Source: Spirochaetia bacterium
GTDB taxonomy: Bacteria; Spirochaetota; Spirochaetia; Treponematales; Breznakiellaceae
Reading direction: 5' to 3'
DNA: 8,324 nt
Assembly (NCBI GenBank): GCA_025997715.1
Contig: BNUY01000132.1
Location: 1 to 8,324, forward strand
The position numbers were made by a program, and so were the translations under genes. Each line of letters starts with the position of its first letter. The stretch's first letter is position 1. The notes under the pieces were generated by a model that did not search any database, was not told where the DNA came from, and saw only the letters and a program-made list of their open reading frames with translations. This document shows, piece after piece, positions 5,917 to 8,324 of the stretch.

Positions 5917-6948
5917 CTAGCGCGACAGAACGTCCCAGCTTGCGTAGACCTCACGGACGTTTTCTGGTTTTGCCGCTGCGCCGAATTCGCACTGAGCTAT
6001 ACAGCCGCCATCTTGCCAGAGGGTATCGTGAACCGTCTTGATTGCATCCCGTATATCTTTGGTGGTTCCTTCGGGTAAAAGGTGTTGGCGGTCAACTTCA
6101 CCCCAAAACGTTATCTTACCTTTGAATTGGGCAATCTTCTCAATACCCATGCAGAATATCTGCAGGTTTACTGCGTCATAGCCCAATTCTATCAAGTGCG
6201 GAATGATGTCAAGGGTAAAGCCATCGGAGTGGAAAAACATTTTCTTGCCATATTTATGCGCAATGGTGACATAATCCTTGTACAATGGCTTAAAGTATTT
6301 AACCCATGTTTTAGGATTTATCAGCAAACTTCTTTGGGAACCCCAGTCATCCATGGCAAAGAAGCCATCAATATTTGTTTTCGAGCACCACAGTTCCATG
6401 AGTTGGCAATAAAATGCATGCACCCTGTTAAGCATCTTTAGCATACCCGGATTTTCGCTTCCAAGGTCAAAATAAAAATTTTCGGAACCCCGTAAAAACT
6501 GCATCCGTTCAAATGGCCGGACTAAATCACTGGAGAGCACAAATTGATCCGTCCCCGCGCAGAATTCATTAATCTTGTCAGTGTCGATGCTTAATAATTC
6601 TTCGGGAATGTGTATCCGGGATAGATCCTCCCAGTCCTCATCTTCCGCTTTTACAATCGGCGCTTTTACTTCGCCATGGAGGCCCCGCTGTATATTTTTA
6701 AACACCACGCCCCATTCATCAAGAAATTCACCTTCCTCATACACGTTGCCAACCGAAATAGGCTTTTTTGCATACACCTTATGCGAATCGGGGATCTGCA
6801 CGATATCCAGAGGGTAATCCCGTAAAATATCTTCAATCTCCTTGCCATATTTATGATGGGCCCAGGGTAATGTCCAGAGATCCCGCGGCACAACACCATC
6901 CGTATTTTTGAACTCAAGCGTCTTCCTCACCAATTCTCTCGATGTCAT
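5917..6948 (-). CDS. Uroporphyrinogen decarboxylase-superfamily protein, function unknown (first paralogue)
   Basis: A 343-residue cytoplasmic protein of the URO-D/MtaA superfamily (TIM-barrel). Recognisable parts are the DDWGSQRSLLINP stretch (200-212), the YFKPLYK segment (218-224), the KKMFFHSDG strand (235-243), ITFWGEVD (279-286) and the C-terminal PENVREVY (328-335). The N-terminal Arg-rich substrate motif of true haem-pathway HemE (RQAGRY) is not seen. Methyltransferase relatives bind zinc through H-x-C and a distal Cys; here the first motif is H240-S-D242 and the distal Cys is C316 (or C320), a variant site that may still hold a metal. Related proteins include corrinoid methyltransferases, but many in sugar operons are uncharacterised. 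It lies 31 nt after a second URO-D-like gene and 55 nt before the sugar-binding protein, with AGGAGGAG before its ATG. A role in modifying or demethylating an imported sugar is a guess. Confidence 0.83.
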   Translation of the reverse strand: MTSRELVRKTLEFKNTDGVVPRDLWTLPWAHHKYGKEIEDILRDYPLDIVQIPDSHKVYAKKPISVGNVYEEGEFLDEWGVVFKNIQRGLHGEVKAPIVKAEDEDWEDLSRIHIPEELLSIDTDKINEFCAGTDQFVLSSDLVRPFERMQFLRGSENFYFDLGSENPGMLKMLNRVHAFYCQLMELWCSKTNIDGFFAMDDWGSQRSLLINPKTWVKYFKPLYKDYVTIAHKYGKKMFFHSDGFTLDIIPHLIELGYDAVNLQIFCMGIEKIAQFKGKITFWGEVDRQHLLPEGTTKDIRDAIKTVHDTLWQDGGCIAQCEFGAAAKPENVREVYASWDVLSR

Positions 6949-6979
6949 TTAAACTCCTCCTGTTTCATGATAAAAAGTT

Positions 6980-8083
6980 TTATGACCATTCAGGTTCACC
7001 GTATTGTTCCACCAGTGCATCAACACGTTTGATACGTTCAAAGCGGGAATTGGGTATCACCTGATCCGCCACACCCAAGACGCTGTTTGGCCGCTTGCGG
7101 AGCACTTCCAATACGTGTATCACATGCCGGTCGAATTCGGCGTCGGATACAAAATCGGTAAAGTAGCCCCCGGGTATGCCGCCCCAAAGTATCGTATCGG
7201 GATGAACCATTTCGGCCATAGTTTCAATACTGATGTCACCCACAGGCTGCGGCGTTAGAGCTTCTATCACATCAAATCCGGCTTCGGATATTTCTTTTAA
7301 CAGACCCTTAAGAGTGCCGTCCATGTGGATAAACGAAAATTTCCCTGCCTGCCTGATGCGATCTGTTATCGTTTTATGATAGGCTTTCAAGTATTTGAAA
7401 AAGTAATTTTTCCCCACTAGTTCCGAAGAAAGATTTTCCGGCACCATGATACATTCGCAGGGCGAGGCGAGGGTGATGGCGCTGGCCTCAAGGAGTTTTT
7501 TCTCCATCACCCGGAGGAGTCCGTCAAACGCGTCTTCATCATCCTCGATGGTGAATATCATAGGGGTAATACCCATACGCATCGTTACGAGATCCATGAA
7601 GGGGCTTCTCGGCGTGTAGCAGAGGGTAACGCCATTGTCGCCTGCATAGTCCTGATAGCGTTTAATCTTGTCATAATCGGGCTCGTAATGGGTATGCTCA
7701 ATGAGATACATAAGTGCAGGAAAATCGGAGACATCCTTTGCCATGCGTTCTTTGGGAGCATTTGCGTAAGCCATAGGAAGGTATTCCCAAACTTCGGTAA
7801 GGGTTCCCTTGGGGGTGATGTATTGGGTAGTATTGGCGTTGCCGGATTTTTCCCGCTTTACTTCAACATCATAGATTTCTTTATAGGGCCAAAAGCCCTG
7901 AAGATAGAAGCCTGCGCCGATGTCCCGGTGCATACGGAATATGCCTTCTTCACCCTGGTATTTTGGTTCGAGGCGTTTGTCTACGCCGAGGGCAAACATC
8001 CAGTAATCAAGATCGGCGCACCAGGGCAGTCTGTCGGGCCGTTGCCGTTTTAGTACGCTGAGTATTCTTTCACGTTTGTTCAT
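6980..8083 (-). CDS. Uroporphyrinogen decarboxylase-superfamily protein, function unknown (second paralogue)
   Basis: A 367-residue protein, first gene of the operon, with typical URO-D-superfamily layout: a short MNKRERILSVLKRQRPDRLPW opening, the PRSPFMDLVTMRMG helix region (158-171), the strand and loop KFSFIHMDGTLKGLL (248-262), DVIEALTPQPVGDIS (271-285) and TILWGGIPGGYF (297-308). It has no HemE RQAGRY motif. The metal-site equivalents differ from its neighbour: H253-M-D255 is present but the distal Cys is absent (GVADQVIPNSRFERI at 337-351), so it may not bind zinc in the methyltransferase way. The two proteins are distant paralogues and could act as a pair or on successive steps. The start has GGAGGAG with unusually close spacing (about 2-4 nt). 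Family is fairly clear; reaction and substrate are unknown. Confidence 0.83.
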   Translation of the reverse strand: MNKRERILSVLKRQRPDRLPWCADLDYWMFALGVDKRLEPKYQGEEGIFRMHRDIGAGFYLQGFWPYKEIYDVEVKREKSGNANTTQYITPKGTLTEVWEYLPMAYANAPKERMAKDVSDFPALMYLIEHTHYEPDYDKIKRYQDYAGDNGVTLCYTPRSPFMDLVTMRMGITPMIFTIEDDEDAFDGLLRVMEKKLLEASAITLASPCECIMVPENLSSELVGKNYFFKYLKAYHKTITDRIRQAGKFSFIHMDGTLKGLLKEISEAGFDVIEALTPQPVGDISIETMAEMVHPDTILWGGIPGGYFTDFVSDAEFDRHVIHVLEVLRKRPNSVLGVADQVIPNSRFERIKRVDALVEQYGEPEWS

Positions 8084-8107
8084 AACTCCTCCAAAAAATA
8101 TTTATTA

Positions 8108-8121
8108 CAGGGATACCCCTG
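8108..8121. promoter_or_regulatory. Hairpin/operator-like palindrome before the operon
   Basis: CAGGG (8108-8112) and CCCTG (8117-8121) form a perfect 5-bp inverted repeat around ATAC, 24 bp upstream of the first operon gene. It may be an operator or leader hairpin. I found no convincing minus-strand -35/-10 pair in 8122-8200, so the operon promoter is not located; it may be further right or have been altered by the adjacent insertion. Confidence 0.3.
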
Positions 8122-8181
8122 GAATTTCAGGATTGAAAAATGAGAATAGGGAGACTGTTGTATTCGGATTAGATAATAGTT

Positions 8182-8220
8182 ACCGTCCCAAAATGGGGGG
8201 GGGGGCAGACCGTCCGAAAA
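8182..8220 (+). repeat. Two 12-bp direct repeats flanking a G11 tract
   Basis: ACCGTCCCAAAA (8182-8193) and ACCGTCCGAAAA (8209-8220) match at 11 of 12 positions and start 27 bp apart. Between them is an uninterrupted run of 11 G (8195-8205). Repeated short motifs just inside an insertion-sequence end are often transposase-binding sites. The G run is prone to length change by slippage and to sequencing error. Confidence 0.5.
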
Positions 8221-8281
8221 CTAGCCAAAAAGCGATAGAACTGCTATAAAGGGGAGAGCGAAGCAAAGCAGGAGCGAGACA

Positions 8282-8324
8282 ATGGCGTACAAGGTTGGTA
8301 TAGAGCGGCAGCAAACGATACTAT
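8282..8324 (+). CDS. Transposase N-terminus, probably IS1182 family (partial)
   Basis: Fourteen codons are visible, MAYKVGIERQQTIL, before the window ends. The pattern of a short basic opening, Gly, then xRxQ and a hydrophobic residue resembles the start of IS1182-type DDE transposases, which continue with a PxSxxxYV segment not seen here. An AGGAG ribosome-binding site (8270-8274) lies 7 nt before the ATG, which supports a real start. A TATAAA at 8245-8250 could be a -10 box, though its -35 is poor. With so little sequence the family call is tentative. Confidence 0.5.
   Translation, partial: MAYKVGIERQQTIL

Larger units (their letters stand above)
8182..8324 (+). mobile_element. Left end of an insertion sequence, probably IS1182 family (partial)
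   Basis: The segment ends with the start of a transposase-like gene and begins with repeated ACCGTCC motifs that could lie at the element's terminus. The other end is beyond the window, so terminal inverted repeats and target duplication cannot be checked and the left limit is a guess. If correct, the element sits about 100 bp upstream of the minus-strand operon and points away from it. Confidence 0.4.

Noticed and set aside
5917..8083. Annotating either URO-D-like gene as hemE.
   Set aside because: Neither has the N-terminal RQAGRY substrate-binding motif, and the surrounding genes concern sugar transport, not porphyrin synthesis.
1..8324. CRISPR array, tRNA or rRNA genes.
   Set aside because: No regularly spaced repeats were seen, and no cloverleaf or rRNA-like stretch was recognised on either strand.

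Overview
The window looks like a carbohydrate-use locus from a Treponema-like spirochaete. This rests on a mid-range G+C sugar ABC operon, a binding-protein signal peptide ending in FAGGQ, and paired URO-D-like genes. Organism assignment is inference and only moderately secure. The genes of the locus sampled here run near 48-58% G+C.

The main block is on the minus strand and reads from right to left. It holds two uroporphyrinogen-decarboxylase-like (URO-D superfamily) proteins (8083 to 6980, 6948 to 5917), a periplasmic sugar-binding protein (5861 to 4863), an RbsC-type permease (to 3781), an RbsA-type double ATPase (to 2279) and a galactose-mutarotase-like protein (2259 to 997). Spacing is short throughout (a 1-nt stop/start touch to about 80 nt) and most genes have a clear Shine-Dalgarno sequence, so this is probably one operon. 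Perfect hairpins lie before and after the binding-protein gene, suggesting that its mRNA level is set separately from its neighbours. At the far left, also on the minus strand, is the first 37 codons of a D-lyxose isomerase-like gene with its own promoter candidate. Together these genes suggest uptake of a monosaccharide or modified sugar, anomer handling by the mutarotase-like protein and isomerisation of an aldose such as D-lyxose or D-mannose to a ketose. The role of the two URO-D-like proteins is unknown. They are not convincing haem-synthesis enzymes and are the most interesting undescribed part of the window.

Between the isomerase and the mutarotase-like gene sits an AT-rich island (about 32-33% G+C in sampled lines) with a vapBC toxin-antitoxin operon on the plus strand. 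It has a near-consensus promoter, a perfect 13-bp palindrome over the -10 box, a terminator-like hairpin upstream, and a near-perfect 13-bp inverted repeat at its two edges. It appears to be an acquired module that splits the sugar locus.

The right 240 bases carry no complete gene. They contain a hairpin/operator-like palindrome ahead of the operon, an 11-G tract between two 12-bp direct repeats, and the first 14 codons of what looks like an IS1182-type transposase on the plus strand, so an insertion sequence probably abuts the operon's upstream side.
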